Assembly: GCA_965247355.1 (NCBI GenBank)
Contig: OZ252011.1
Coordinates: 3,038,001 to 3,102,000 of the forward strand
Origin: RHLJ01 sp965247355
GTDB lineage: Bacteria > Bacteroidota > Rhodothermia > Balneolales > Balneolaceae
Reading direction: 5' to 3'
DNA length: 64,000 nt
Positions 53,955 through 62,961 of the stretch are shown in pieces. Below the pieces are notes generated by a model. It was not told the origin of the DNA. It searched no databases and saw only the letters and a list, made by a program, of their open reading frames with translations. The translations under genes were made by a program, and so were the position numbers. Every line of letters starts with the position of its first letter. Positions within the stretch are counted from its first letter, which is position 1.

Positions 53955-53973
53955 GTATCTAGAAGGTAGCTGA
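53929..53973 (+). pseudogene. Displaced original 3' end of uvrA
   Basis: The 45 bases read SYTGKYLKEYLEGS and TGA, matching the end of UvrA in frame. The intact uvrA now ends SYTGKYLKEYLS with a stop brought by the island, so this is the old C-terminal fragment, without a start or promoter. Differences from the new tail are mostly synonymous (GAG TAT CTA against GAA TAC TTA), as expected for an attachment sequence from a related but different uvrA. Confidence 0.85.
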
Positions 53974-54089
53974 GACCTTTTTTCGACCCTCCCTTTCTTA
54001 AAAAGCCGGGAAAAAAGATCACCTTAAAAATTGGAACCATCTCTACTACAGGAAGTTGAACTGTTAAACATTCAACCAACAAAGAGATA

Positions 54090-54680
54090 ATGACAAGTTT
54101 TAAGAAAATTGCAGCGCTACTATTAGTAACGATTTTAACCATTGGTATATCAACTGAATCAAACGGACAGGTACTACCAAAGTTCGGGATTAAAGGTGGT
54201 CTTAATTATGCTACCCTCAATAATATAGATAATGTTGAATACAAGCCCGGGATTTTGATTGGTGGTTTCGCCAAATTTAATGTACCGGCCAGCCCAATGT
54301 CGATTCAACCAGAGGTACTATATGCTCAATATGGATCAAATATTGAAGACTCTGATGCCAGTTTTAAACTGAATTATATTCAGGTTCCGGTTTTGCTAAA
54401 GTTTAGTTTCCCTGCTCCCGGAGCAACTCCAAATGTGTACTTTGGACCGTATGCTAACTTTTTGCTTAATTCAGAGATAGCAAACGATAACGGTTCTTTT
54501 AATCTGGAAGAAAATACTAAGAACTCTACTTTTGGTGTAATCATTGGTGCAGCAGTAGATGTAAGTAAATTTCAACTGGGTGTTCGTTATTCTGCAGGAC
54601 TGACAAATGTGGCAGATGACAACTTTAGTGATGAAGCTAAAAACGGTGCATTTGCAGTAACTGTAGGTGTTTCATTCTAA
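54090..54680 (+). CDS. PorT-like outer-membrane beta-barrel protein
   Basis: A 196-residue exported protein with a signal peptide ending near STESNGQ. The mature part is an eight-strand-type barrel with alternating strands: GIKGGLNYATLNNI, MSIQPEVLYAQYGS, FKLNYIQVPVLLKFSF, VYFGPYANFLL, FQLGVRYSAGLTNV and a terminal Phe in AFAVTVGVSF. This is the PorT/outer-membrane-beta-barrel (PF13568-like) family. A structural role in the outer membrane is likely but no specific partner is visible. The gene lies just after the island border and ends with a strong terminator. Confidence 0.87.
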   Translation: MTSFKKIAALLLVTILTIGISTESNGQVLPKFGIKGGLNYATLNNIDNVEYKPGILIGGFAKFNVPASPMSIQPEVLYAQYGSNIEDSDASFKLNYIQVPVLLKFSFPAPGATPNVYFGPYANFLLNSEIANDNGSFNLEENTKNSTFGVIIGAAVDVSKFQLGVRYSAGLTNVADDNFSDEAKNGAFAVTVGVSF

Positions 54681-54710
54681 TCCGCCGAAATATTTAGTAT
54701 TTTTACAGAG

Positions 54711-54739
54711 GTCGCTTACTGGGTAAGCGACTTTTTTTT
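54711..54739 (+). terminator. Rho-independent terminator after the PorT-like gene
   Basis: GTCGCTTAC, loop TGG and GTAAGCGAC form a perfect 9-bp stem followed by eight T, 30 bases after the stop codon. Confidence 0.95.
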
Positions 54740-54795
54740 GTAATTATTACAGCATTCTAAGCTCATACTTAGCAGAACACTATTATTTTAGCTGC

Positions 54796-56346
54796 ATGTT
54801 TTCGCGACTGCTATTATTAAACTGGAGAATCTTCCTCTCAAACCTGAACCGGTTCCAGCTTTTGCTGATGATCGGGTATATCATGTTTTTGGGTGTGATG
54901 ATGGTGAATCTTATCGGTACAGCAATTGTAGTGGTGATAATGGACAAAGATCCATGGATGCAAATGCAGATGCCTTGGCTTACCCCAAAAGTCTATTCAT
55001 TTATCCTTTTGGTTTTTGCAAATACCTATTGGGTGATGCACTTCTCCTTTACAAATCTCAGGCTGTTAAATATTGAGGAAAACAGGAAGTTATTGGGATT
55101 CGGATTCCCACTAAAGCGCCTTGCGCGTTATTTAATGGTAATTGGGTTTTGCCACCCTGTAAATATCATCTATAACTTCACCTGGCTGGTATTTCTGATG
55201 ATTCAGGTTCGGGAGTTTTATCAGGTTCCGGTCGTATTTGTAGCGGTTTTTTTCAACTATGTGCTAATCTATTCCATCAAACATCGGTTCCTCCAAATAG
55301 TAGAGCGTCGGTTTATTGCCGTAGTAGTTGGCTTTCTGATTTTAGTATTCGCACTTTTTCAGTTGGTGGCGCTGGTATCTGAAAACAAGTCTCAGATCTT
55401 TTATCAATTAATTCCTAAGGTAGAAACCATCAACGAAGTGCTGAACTGGTTGCCGGGAGGGTTATTGATACAGTCTGCCAGAACCGATTATGGTCTCTGG
55501 AATGGAATTATCTTTTTTGTGTTCCTTGGAATATTAATCGGTTTAGTACTGATTGATCATTTCAATAAAACTTGTCACGGACTACATCGTCCATCACTTA
55601 GAAAAGTGGAGGAAGCCAGTAGTAAACTATGGGATTTCTTAAAAAGAGTGCTCGGTAGAAATGCAGGAAAGTATTATTACTATGTGATGATTCATCCCTA
55701 CAACAAATTGCAGGTGCTTACGCTTGCCATCATACCTATTGTGTATGTTCCTCTGCTGATGAATGTAGAATATGAGATTGCCAGAACGATTGCGATTCCA
55801 ACTATCCTTGCCGGAATTCCGGTTGCCTTGTTGGCTATGGGGATGGCAAATATGTATGGGTATGAAAACCGGGAATTACTACTTCATCTTCAGTTTCCGG
55901 TTAAGCTTGAGAAGCAACTGAAAGAACGGTTTCTCGGAGTGATAATACTTCCATTGTTGGTGTTTTACGGGATAACTATTTTTGAGATTTTAGTAATTCC
56001 GGAAATTGGAGAAATCCTGAACATATTTATTGCGAACACATTCATGTTTTTGTGTTTTATGCTCATTTTCATCTGGAGCTCTTATTACCAATATCAAAAA
56101 GCGACCTTTTCTTCCTTCAGCTATAAGCACCCAATCATCCCGCAAAAAGTTACCTTTGTAATTTCCTTCAGCATATTCACAGTTGGTTATCTGGTGTTTG
56201 TTCCTCTAAACGGACTTGAATGGTACCGCTTAACTATCATGGGAACCGTAATTTTGATTATGGTAATTTATTTATGGGGACATATGGACGTACTTGTAAA
56301 TCTTTTCAAAAAAAGAATACTAAACCGTATTTGGAGTGAACTATAA
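54796..56346 (+). CDS. ABC-transporter permease-like membrane protein (DUF5687-like)
   Basis: A 516-residue protein with about 10-12 hydrophobic helices, beginning MFSRLLLLNWRIFLSNLNRF. The gene order permease, Lgt-like protein, ABC ATPase on one strand suggests that it is the membrane part of the transporter whose ATPase is encoded at 57246. It resembles the Bacteroidota DUF5687 permeases in length and topology; this is from memory of the family and not proven. The substrate is unknown. The terminator before it shows a separate transcript from the PorT-like gene. Confidence 0.7.
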   Translation: MFSRLLLLNWRIFLSNLNRFQLLLMIGYIMFLGVMMVNLIGTAIVVVIMDKDPWMQMQMPWLTPKVYSFILLVFANTYWVMHFSFTNLRLLNIEENRKLLGFGFPLKRLARYLMVIGFCHPVNIIYNFTWLVFLMIQVREFYQVPVVFVAVFFNYVLIYSIKHRFLQIVERRFIAVVVGFLILVFALFQLVALVSENKSQIFYQLIPKVETINEVLNWLPGGLLIQSARTDYGLWNGIIFFVFLGILIGLVLIDHFNKTCHGLHRPSLRKVEEASSKLWDFLKRVLGRNAGKYYYYVMIHPYNKLQVLTLAIIPIVYVPLLMNVEYEIARTIAIPTILAGIPVALLAMGMANMYGYENRELLLHLQFPVKLEKQLKERFLGVIILPLLVFYGITIFEILVIPEIGEILNIFIANTFMFLCFMLIFIWSSYYQYQKATFSSFSYKHPIIPQKVTFVISFSIFTVGYLVFVPLNGLEWYRLTIMGTVILIMVIYLWGHMDVLVNLFKKRILNRIWSEL

Positions 56347-56386
56347 TTAGTACCTTTGCTTCTCAAATGTAAGAAACCAGTTTTCT

Positions 56387-57253
56387 ATGCTTCCAATACA
56401 TCTTAATCTTGGCTTTAACGAAATCTACTTTTACGAAGGAATCTACTTTCTGATTTCGATCGCGATTGGGGTATACATAGCGTATGTAAGGGTTAAAAAG
56501 TATGGCGGTAAAGTTGAGTTGTTTGATGGATTGATCACCTGGTCAATTATTGGTTCATTGGTAGGTGCACGCCTTTCACATTATCTTTTCTGGAACCTGG
56601 ATCTTTTTCTTGATAACCCGGCTGTACTTTTTAGTCTGTCCGGAGCAGGTAACAGTATTACCGGTGGACTTGTAGGAGGAATGGTTGGGGGCTTGCTTTA
56701 CACCCGGCGCAAGAACATGAATTACTTCGAATATTTCTCACTGCTTTCTCCGGGAATTTTATTCGCACAGGCAGTTGGTCGGGTAGGATGTTTTTTAAAT
56801 GGTGACGCACATGGTACGGCAACAAATTCTATTTTTGGAGTACACTTTCCACGCTATGGTACCACTGTTCCATCCTTTGAAAAAGATTATGGGATTTCAA
56901 GCTCTGCGTGGCAATGGTCTTATCAAAATGGATTAGTTGATCAGGCTTCAACGATGAGTGCCGCTCTCCATCCAACACAGTTATACGAAATGTTCGGAGA
57001 TCTGGCGTTAATGGTTATTGTACTTTGGGTATTCAAGAAAATCTGGGATTCTGATAAAAAATCTCCATTGATCTTTTTTATTCATACGGGGGGCTACGCC
57101 TTACTTCGTTTTGCATTGGAATTTATTCGGGGTGATCGTGAGTTTATCGCTTTTGCAAATATGACGAACCTTCAGGTGGTACTGCTCGGTTATGGTATAT
57201 TCACCATTATTTATGCCGCTAGATATTATTCAAAAAGAAAAGGGAATGGCTAA
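56387..57253 (+). CDS. Prolipoprotein diacylglyceryl transferase (Lgt) family membrane protein
   Basis: A 288-residue protein with about seven membrane helices and the Lgt fold landmarks LVGARLSHYLFWN, AQAVGRVGCFLNGDAHG and HPTQLYEMFGD. It is atypical where Lgt is usually catalytic: the HGG motif is ITGGLVGG, and the Asn of the GRxGN motif is Cys (GRVGC). It may be the working lipoprotein diacylglyceryl transferase of this organism or a paralogue with another role. It is flanked by an ABC permease gene and an ABC ATPase gene, and overlaps the latter by eight bases. Confidence 0.8.
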   Translation: MLPIHLNLGFNEIYFYEGIYFLISIAIGVYIAYVRVKKYGGKVELFDGLITWSIIGSLVGARLSHYLFWNLDLFLDNPAVLFSLSGAGNSITGGLVGGMVGGLLYTRRKNMNYFEYFSLLSPGILFAQAVGRVGCFLNGDAHGTATNSIFGVHFPRYGTTVPSFEKDYGISSSAWQWSYQNGLVDQASTMSAALHPTQLYEMFGDLALMVIVLWVFKKIWDSDKKSPLIFFIHTGGYALLRFALEFIRGDREFIAFANMTNLQVVLLGYGIFTIIYAARYYSKRKGNG

Positions 57254-58004
57254 AGCAATCTCCATCACCGGACTGGTAAAAAGTTACGAAGAGAAAACTG
57301 TATTAAAGGATTTAAATCTGGATGTACCGGAAGGCACCATCTTTGGATTAATCGGCCCAAATGGAGCCGGAAAGAGTACTTTGATTGGAGTTCTTACAGG
57401 TTTATTGAGTTATGAGGAAGGCGATATCGAAATTAATGGTATGGCTTTAGATCCTGCTAATGAACTGGAAATAAAACGAGAACTGGCCTCAGTACTTCAG
57501 CCGCCCCTCCTTTTTGAGCAGTTTACTTCGCTGGAGTTTATCGAGTATGTGTGTGATATCTACGACATCAAAAAAGATGGCTTGGTAGAACGGGCCTATT
57601 CCTTAATGGACTTTTTTGAGATTAAAGACTTTGCTAAGATCAAAGTAAATAAGTTGTCTTCCGGTAGCCGTAAAAAACTTGCCTTTGTGACTTCGGTTCT
57701 TGTAGAGCCCAAGGTGCTTTTGCTGGATGAACCTTTTGAAGCAGTGGATGTCATTTCCATTGAGCGGATGAAAACGGTGCTCAGAAAGCTCAAAGCTAAA
57801 GGAGTTACGATTATCATCACTAGTCACATTCTGGAAGTCGTTGAAAACCTTTGTGATGACATTGCCATTCTTCATGAAGGTCTCATCATCGCCTATTTGG
57901 ATTCCATCAGCAGAAAAGAGCTACAGAGAGATTCTTCTTTACATGAAATCTTCCAGGAATATGTAAAGGTAGAACACAAAGATGATATTGTGGACTGGTT
58001 ATAG
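57246..58004 (+). CDS. ABC transporter ATP-binding protein
   Basis: About 252 residues from the ATG at 57246 (MAKAISITGLVKSY); the frame extends 18 codons upstream inside the Lgt-like gene. Walker A is GPNGAGKST, the Q-loop region is SVLQPPLLFEQ, the signature is LSSGSRKKLAF, Walker B is VLLLDEPFEAVD and the H-loop is ITSHILEVVE. Together with the permease at 54796 it probably forms an exporter-like ABC system of the ABC-2 type. The start overlaps the Lgt-like gene by eight bases, and the stop overlaps the convergent kinase-like gene by six bases. Confidence 0.9.
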   Translation: MAKAISITGLVKSYEEKTVLKDLNLDVPEGTIFGLIGPNGAGKSTLIGVLTGLLSYEEGDIEINGMALDPANELEIKRELASVLQPPLLFEQFTSLEFIEYVCDIYDIKKDGLVERAYSLMDFFEIKDFAKIKVNKLSSGSRKKLAFVTSVLVEPKVLLLDEPFEAVDVISIERMKTVLRKLKAKGVTIIITSHILEVVENLCDDIAILHEGLIIAYLDSISRKELQRDSSLHEIFQEYVKVEHKDDIVDWL

Positions 58005-58697
58005 AGTAACGAGTTTCCTTTCTTCGCTTTTCAATTTATATGCTTCTTCAACCAACTCAACCATTTCGTCCATCGAAAAACGAGCAGAGTTGATGATCAG
58101 ATCATAATGGCTGGCTTGTTCCAGATCTCTGTTGAAGTTAAATAACGTGAAATTCTCTCGTTCTAGGTCTTTTTGTTGTACCAAAGCACGGGCTTTTTTT
58201 TCAGAAATCTCATTTGCTGCTGCATACCTTTTAACTCTTTCAGCGAGCGGACAAACCAATCGAATATGCAGTGATTTTGGATTTCTACAGATAAAGTTTC
58301 CTGCTCTGCCTACAATGATAGAATTCCCCTGATCTTCAATAGCACGTATCGCTTTAACCAGATAAATCTGATAATTTAAATTGGTACCTCTGTGGTTCAT
58401 AAAACCGAAAATGGTGTCCTCCAGCATACTTCGGGTATTTTCATCAAGTGCAGTAAGGTACTCAGAGCTACTGTCAAGTCGCTCACTTATGATGTCCAGG
58501 ATTTCCTTATCCCAAACCTTAAATCCCAGTTTTTTACCAAGCTTAGTTGCCAGCGCCGCACCATTAGCGCCGAACTCTCTGGAAATGGTAATCACGGGTA
58601 ATTTTTTATCTCTCTTTTTAGCTTCAGAGGTATCAGAGTGCTGTATTTTCCAGAACTGAAGCTGTTCTTCGATCATATGTGTAATTTTTTTAGTCAT
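57999..58697 (-). CDS. Cytidylate-kinase-like protein
   Basis: A 232-residue protein of the cytidylate-kinase-like family. The nucleotide-binding start is PVITISREFGANGAALATKL, followed by GFKVWDKEILDIISER, NSIIVGRAGNFICRNP and LHIRLVCPLAERVKRYAAAN. The P-loop is degenerate compared with real CMP kinases, as in the family, so the substrate is uncertain. It has an unusually good ribosome-binding site for this window, GGAGGTG at 58708-58702, four bases before the ATG. Confidence 0.85.
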   Translation of the reverse strand: MTKKITHMIEEQLQFWKIQHSDTSEAKKRDKKLPVITISREFGANGAALATKLGKKLGFKVWDKEILDIISERLDSSSEYLTALDENTRSMLEDTIFGFMNHRGTNLNYQIYLVKAIRAIEDQGNSIIVGRAGNFICRNPKSLHIRLVCPLAERVKRYAAANEISEKKARALVQQKDLERENFTLFNFNRDLEQASHYDLIINSARFSMDEMVELVEEAYKLKSEERKLVTL

Positions 58698-58875
58698 AAT
58701 CCACCTCCATTGAACGGGTTTTAAGCAAACCTCCTGTCATGCTCATCTTTAGGTATTAAAACCAACTTTTATGAAGACAAAATGAACTCAGAACTGCGGA
58801 TTAATTAAAACACCTTTCCGTTTGTTTTCAGCAGATAAAAACAGTTTTTTAAAAGGGCTAAAAATATGCTCCAAT

Positions 58876-59481
58876 ATGCCTCGATATAAAGAGTTCAATG
58901 AGATTAGGTTTTCGATTCAAGCCATGAAATACTTCTGGCGAAATGGGTTTGAACGCACGTCAATTAATCAAATCGTTAAAGCTACCGGAGTGAATCGGTT
59001 TTCGATTTATGATAGTTTTGAAAGCAAGGAAGGGCTGCTCGATTTTTCTCTGAAAACATACAGAGAGCAATTCATTGATCAGCGAATTGATAAGTTGAAA
59101 AATGAAGGAGAATCTTATGAAGACATATTTCAGTTTTATAAAGATTTTATATCTCCGCCCAAAGAGCTGAACCTCCCCCGCGGTTGTTATATTTGTATTC
59201 TGGGTACAGAACTGGCTGATGGAGAACCGGTAGTTAAAGAACATCTCCAAAGCTATCTGGAAAATATAAAATCTGCGTTTGCCGGATTTTTAGAAAGAAT
59301 AGGATTTTCACCTAAAGAAGTTGAAAGACATGCAGAAAGTTTATTAGGTCTTTTTTGCGCTATATCTACTATGACCCCCATTTCAAGTGAAGCAGATTGC
59401 TTGCAATATGTGAAAGAAATTTTATCAATCATTATTCTAAAGGAAAAAATTAATGCCAAGAACAGCAGAGTATACCCATGA
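58876..59481 (+). CDS. TetR/AcrR-family regulator (first of a pair)
   Basis: About 201 residues from the ATG at 58876 (MPRYKEFNEIRFSIQAMKYF); the frame extends 18 codons but the HTH domain starts here. The DNA-binding domain is RTSINQIVKATGVNRFSIYD followed by SFESKEGLLDF. The C-terminal ligand domain has LPRGCYICILGTELADGEP, a pattern seen in efflux or detoxification repressors with a central Cys. Its 3' end overlaps the second TetR gene by 29 bases. Both lie upstream of an SRPBCC gene. Confidence 0.88.
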   Translation: MPRYKEFNEIRFSIQAMKYFWRNGFERTSINQIVKATGVNRFSIYDSFESKEGLLDFSLKTYREQFIDQRIDKLKNEGESYEDIFQFYKDFISPPKELNLPRGCYICILGTELADGEPVVKEHLQSYLENIKSAFAGFLERIGFSPKEVERHAESLLGLFCAISTMTPISSEADCLQYVKEILSIIILKEKINAKNSRVYP

Positions 59482-60028
59482 ACAAGTGATTGACAAAGCC
59501 CTGGACTTGTTTTGGAATAGGGGGTTCAATAATGTAACCATTGATGATTTGGTTCAGGCTACTGAAACGAATAAGTCTTTGATCTACAACAAGTATGGAA
59601 AAAAGAATCTTTTTCTGGATTCGATAGAAGAATACGTTTCAAGGTTTACGGACCCTACTATGAAATATTTAGAAGAGTCTGATGAAGGCATTCAAAGTAT
59701 CCGTAATATATATTATGGATTGGTAGATGCTCTTCTTGATAAAACATTTCCCAGAAGCTGTCTTATGATAAATACGGTGGTAGAGTTTGGCGATACCGAT
59801 GAAGATATAGTTCAGGTTTATGAAAACTATTTTTCTAACGTGAGAAAGTCTTTTACAAAAAAGCTGAACTATTGCTTCGAAATAGGAGAAATAAGTGATA
59901 GTTCAAAATTTAAGGAATATGTAGAGTTGTTGATGGGTATGCCATTTTCCCTATCCATATTATACAGAGTGCGCTCAAAAGAAGAATTATATGCTTTTGT
60001 AGACGCGCAAATCGATCTTATCATCTAA
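59453..60028 (+). CDS. TetR/AcrR-family regulator (second of a pair)
   Basis: A 191-residue regulator with an N-terminal HTH (ALDLFWNRGFNNVTIDDLVQ, then ATETNKSLIYNKYGKKNLFL) and a helical ligand domain with FPRSCLMINTVVEFGDTDED. It resembles the preceding protein in layout (MPR start, FWxxGF, central PRxC), so the two probably arose by duplication. It overlaps that gene by 29 bases and is translationally linked. Two paralogues in one transcript could heterodimerise or sense different ligands. Confidence 0.88.
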   Translation: MPRTAEYTHEQVIDKALDLFWNRGFNNVTIDDLVQATETNKSLIYNKYGKKNLFLDSIEEYVSRFTDPTMKYLEESDEGIQSIRNIYYGLVDALLDKTFPRSCLMINTVVEFGDTDEDIVQVYENYFSNVRKSFTKKLNYCFEIGEISDSSKFKEYVELLMGMPFSLSILYRVRSKEELYAFVDAQIDLII

Positions 60029-60117
60029 AAAAGTCATTTCTGAACGCAATTTTTTAAAGGCCAGTGTGTGTGGGTTATTATTGGAGTGAAATCAATCACA
60101 ACCAAACCCAACGTATT

Positions 60118-60534
60118 ATGTCTGAAGTTAAAGCAACACGAACCATGGATATCCCGGCAAATAAAGTCTGGAGAAAAGTAAGTCAATTTTCAGGAATTGA
60201 GGATTTTACTTTTATCGAGAAATCTGAAGTAGATGGCGAAGGGGTAGGAACCAACAGAATCTGTTATATGCCTGACGGTGCAGAGCTTAAAGAAAAGCTG
60301 GTAACACTGGATAATGATGCTATGAAGCTTCAATATCAGATCACAGAGTCTCCTTTTCCAATTGATAACTATACGGGAACAATTTTAGTAAAAAAAGTAG
60401 ATGACTCTAGTAGCGAAGTATCGTGGAGTTCATCATTTGACGCAGTGGGTGCGCCGGCTGAAGCGCTTGAAAAAGACTTTGAAGGATTTCTTAACGGTTT
60501 CTTAGAAGGTCTGGAAGATTATTTAAGCAATTAA
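60118..60534 (+). CDS. SRPBCC-family (polyketide cyclase/START-like) protein
   Basis: About 138 residues from the ATG at 60118 (MSEVKATRTMDIPANKVWRK); an in-frame start 54 bases upstream is less likely. The helix-grip fold is recognisable by VWRKVSQFSGIEDFTFIEKS, then MPDGAELKEKLVTLDNDAMK, YQITESPFPIDNYTGTI and VSWSSSFD. Such proteins bind small hydrophobic ligands. It lies 89 bp after the second TetR gene and may be part of the same transcript. It converges on the oxidoreductase pair. Confidence 0.85.
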   Translation: MSEVKATRTMDIPANKVWRKVSQFSGIEDFTFIEKSEVDGEGVGTNRICYMPDGAELKEKLVTLDNDAMKLQYQITESPFPIDNYTGTILVKKVDDSSSEVSWSSSFDAVGAPAEALEKDFEGFLNGFLEGLEDYLSN

Positions 60535-60557
60535 ACGGCCCTGAAAAACCGGTGGTA

Positions 60558-61145
60558 CTAAGCCCAAACTTTGCCGCCTGCTTCTTCGAAAGTCATGCAT
60601 CCTTTATAATAACCCGGTACCATTTGATATTGTTGAACCTGGGTCATTCCGGCTTCCGTAGAGAAATATCCGGTGATAGTAAGCTCCTTGACCATCCATA
60701 TAAATGGTCTTGGAGCGCTCCAGTCAACATCACCACCGAATACAGCATTATGTTCTTGTTGAACGAAGTCTGTTTGTTCCTGAGTACTGGCTTCTATAAA
60801 GGGTTTTCCAAGCTTGGCCTCGGCTTTTGCCTGAAATGCTTCCATTTTAGAAATAAAATTGGAGCGCCCGTCTTCATCCCAAAAGAGAAATACCATATTA
60901 TCTATGAACTCAGGTACTCCAACTTCCGAGGCACCGGGAGTATCAGTCTTAGGAATGATTACATCAGACACTTGGCCAAGTAAAGTAAGTTGATCCTGAG
61001 TGAAGCCTTTAGCTGTTGCAGTACTTGCAGTGCAACCGTTTAGGAAGCCTAAAACTGTTGGTGCACTAATGGCTCCTCCTAATAAATAAGAAACTCGTTT
61101 AAGTGCTTCTTTCCGATCGATCAGATTTTTTTGTGCTTCTTTCAT
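60558..61145 (-). CDS. Gluconate 2-dehydrogenase subunit 3-like protein
   Basis: A 195-residue exported protein. The N-terminus (DRKEALKRVSYLLGGAISAP) resembles a Tat/Sec-type signal with a Cys soon after (LNGCTAS), so it may be a lipoprotein. The gluconate_2-dh3 core is clear: LTLLGQVSDVIIPKTDTPGA, SEVGVPEFID, and GYFSTEAGMTQVQQYQMVPG. This small subunit usually helps export or assembly of the flavoprotein partner. The GMC subunit gene lies immediately upstream with a three-base gap. Confidence 0.92.
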   Translation of the reverse strand: MKEAQKNLIDRKEALKRVSYLLGGAISAPTVLGFLNGCTASTATAKGFTQDQLTLLGQVSDVIIPKTDTPGASEVGVPEFIDNMVFLFWDEDGRSNFISKMEAFQAKAEAKLGKPFIEASTQEQTDFVQQEHNAVFGGDVDWSAPRPFIWMVKELTITGYFSTEAGMTQVQQYQMVPGYYKGCMTFEEAGGKVWA

Positions 61146-61148
61146 GGC

Positions 61149-62846
61149 CTATAGATTTCCTTTTTTTAGTTCTTCAACAGCATGGTTTGCGGCTCTGGCT
61201 GTAAGTGCCATGTAGGTTAGTGATGGATTCTGGCAACCAGCGGAAGTCATACATGCACCGTCCGTTACAAATACGTTTTGTACTTCATGAACCTGATTCC
61301 ATTTATTAAGTACGGAGGTTTTAGGATCTCTTCCCATTCGTGCAGTTCCCATCTCATGAATACCAAGACCGGGAGAGGGCTCATTATTATATTTGTACAC
61401 ATTTTTCAGTCCGGCTGCTTCAGCCATTTCAGCAGCAGATTCGGCCATATCTTCCCGCATTTTATATTCGTTCTCGAATGCTTGTACATTAAATACAACT
61501 GTTGGAAGACCAAATTTATCTTTCACTTTATCTGTGAGATACATTTTGTTTTCATGATATGGAAGCCACTCACCAAATCCGCTAAAACCAAATGACCAGT
61601 TACCCGGCTCATTAACTTCTTCTTTAATAGCAGGACCGATACTTAGCTCTGCTATATTTTTCATCCAGCCATTTCGGCTTCCACCACCCTGATAACCGTA
61701 ACCACGAATGAAATCGGGATGCTTTTCGGTAATATTTCTGAATCGGGGAACATAAATACCGTTTGGACGGCGCCCATAATAGTACTCATCTTCAAAGCCT
61801 TCGTAAGTACCGCCAGCCCCTACACCCAGGTGGTGATCCATCATGTTATGGCCAAGTTCACCGGATGCGTTACCCATTCCATCTGGAAAGTGTTCTGTTG
61901 AGTTTTGGAGAATCCATGTACTACCTACTGTTGAAGCATTCAGGAAGATTATTTTAGCATAATACTCTTTGTATTTAAGGGTTTCGGAATCAAGTATTCG
62001 TACGCCAGTAGCTTTTTGAGTTTCCGGATCGTACAACACTTCTGTTACAATTGAGTGTGGCCGTAGAGTTAAATTCCCTGTAGCCATTGCAGCAGGAAGT
62101 GTAGACGATTGAGTGCTGAAATATCCGCTAAATGGACAGCCTTGCATACACATATTACGAAACTGGCATCCTGCCCGTCCCTCATGGGGCACAGTAAGGT
62201 TTGCAGTTCTGCCAATGGTCATTATTCGGTCTGAAAACGCAGACTCAATTCGCTTTTTCACCTCTTTTTCAACACAGTTAAATTCCATTGGGGGAAGGAA
62301 TTGACCATCGGGTAATTGGGGAAGACCTTCATTTCTGCCACTTACTCCGATGTAACGCTCAACATAATCATACCATGGTGCAATATCTGCATATCGAATT
62401 GGCCAGTCTACAGCGATGCCTTCTTTAGCATTGGCTTCAAAATCCATTTCACTTAAACGATATGATTGACGTCCCCACATAATTGAACGCCCCCCTACAT
62501 GGTATCCTCGCATCCAATCAAATCTTTTCTCTTCTGTATAAGGATGCTCTGTGTCCTTAACCCACCAGTGTTTAGTAGACTGGCGAATAGTGTAACCGGT
62601 TCGGTTTTGTTTTTCATAATCCTTCATTTCCTCAGGAGGAACCCGATTATTGAACTTCAGGTCCCAGGGAGGGGTTGAGTGAGTTGGGTAATCTTTTATA
62701 TGCTCAACCTGCCGACCTCTCTCAAGCATAAGGGTTTTAAGCCCTTTTTCTGTTAATTCTTTTGCGGCCCAACCACCGCTTATTCCACTTCCTACAACAA
62801 TGGCATCATAGGTATTTTCTTGTTTTGCTTTAAGATTCAGGTGCAT
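61149..62846 (-). CDS. GMC-family oxidoreductase
   Basis: A 565-residue flavoprotein. The FAD Rossmann motif is at the N-terminus (AIVVGSGISGGWAAKELTEK, then GLKTLMLERG), and the C-terminal GMC_oxred_C domain has LGIHEMGTARMG, VFVTDGACMTSAGCQNPSLT and YMALTARAA. It has no signal peptide and would be exported with subunit 3, encoded three bases downstream. The pair oxidises a sugar or polyol, but the substrate is unknown. The gene is divergent from the isomerase-like gene. Confidence 0.92.
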   Translation of the reverse strand: MHLNLKAKQENTYDAIVVGSGISGGWAAKELTEKGLKTLMLERGRQVEHIKDYPTHSTPPWDLKFNNRVPPEEMKDYEKQNRTGYTIRQSTKHWWVKDTEHPYTEEKRFDWMRGYHVGGRSIMWGRQSYRLSEMDFEANAKEGIAVDWPIRYADIAPWYDYVERYIGVSGRNEGLPQLPDGQFLPPMEFNCVEKEVKKRIESAFSDRIMTIGRTANLTVPHEGRAGCQFRNMCMQGCPFSGYFSTQSSTLPAAMATGNLTLRPHSIVTEVLYDPETQKATGVRILDSETLKYKEYYAKIIFLNASTVGSTWILQNSTEHFPDGMGNASGELGHNMMDHHLGVGAGGTYEGFEDEYYYGRRPNGIYVPRFRNITEKHPDFIRGYGYQGGGSRNGWMKNIAELSIGPAIKEEVNEPGNWSFGFSGFGEWLPYHENKMYLTDKVKDKFGLPTVVFNVQAFENEYKMREDMAESAAEMAEAAGLKNVYKYNNEPSPGLGIHEMGTARMGRDPKTSVLNKWNQVHEVQNVFVTDGACMTSAGCQNPSLTYMALTARAANHAVEELKKGNL

Positions 62847-62961
62847 GAGAAATAATAAATAGTTTCTTGTGTACTAAAAAAATACAAGTATTTTATCCAA
62901 CTGATTGATTATATAAAAACGCTTCCAATAATGATAATGGAAGGTGTAAAAAATTGAAGCT

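Noticed and set aside
60552..60983. Plus-strand 143-codon open frame
   Set aside because: It is antisense to the well-supported gluconate dehydrogenase subunit 3 gene and its protein looks like a shadow translation.
62921..62942. Dyad CTTCCA-N10-TGGAAG between the GMC and isomerase-like genes
   Set aside because: Six-base arms in an AT-rich spacer occur by chance often; there is no second copy to support it.
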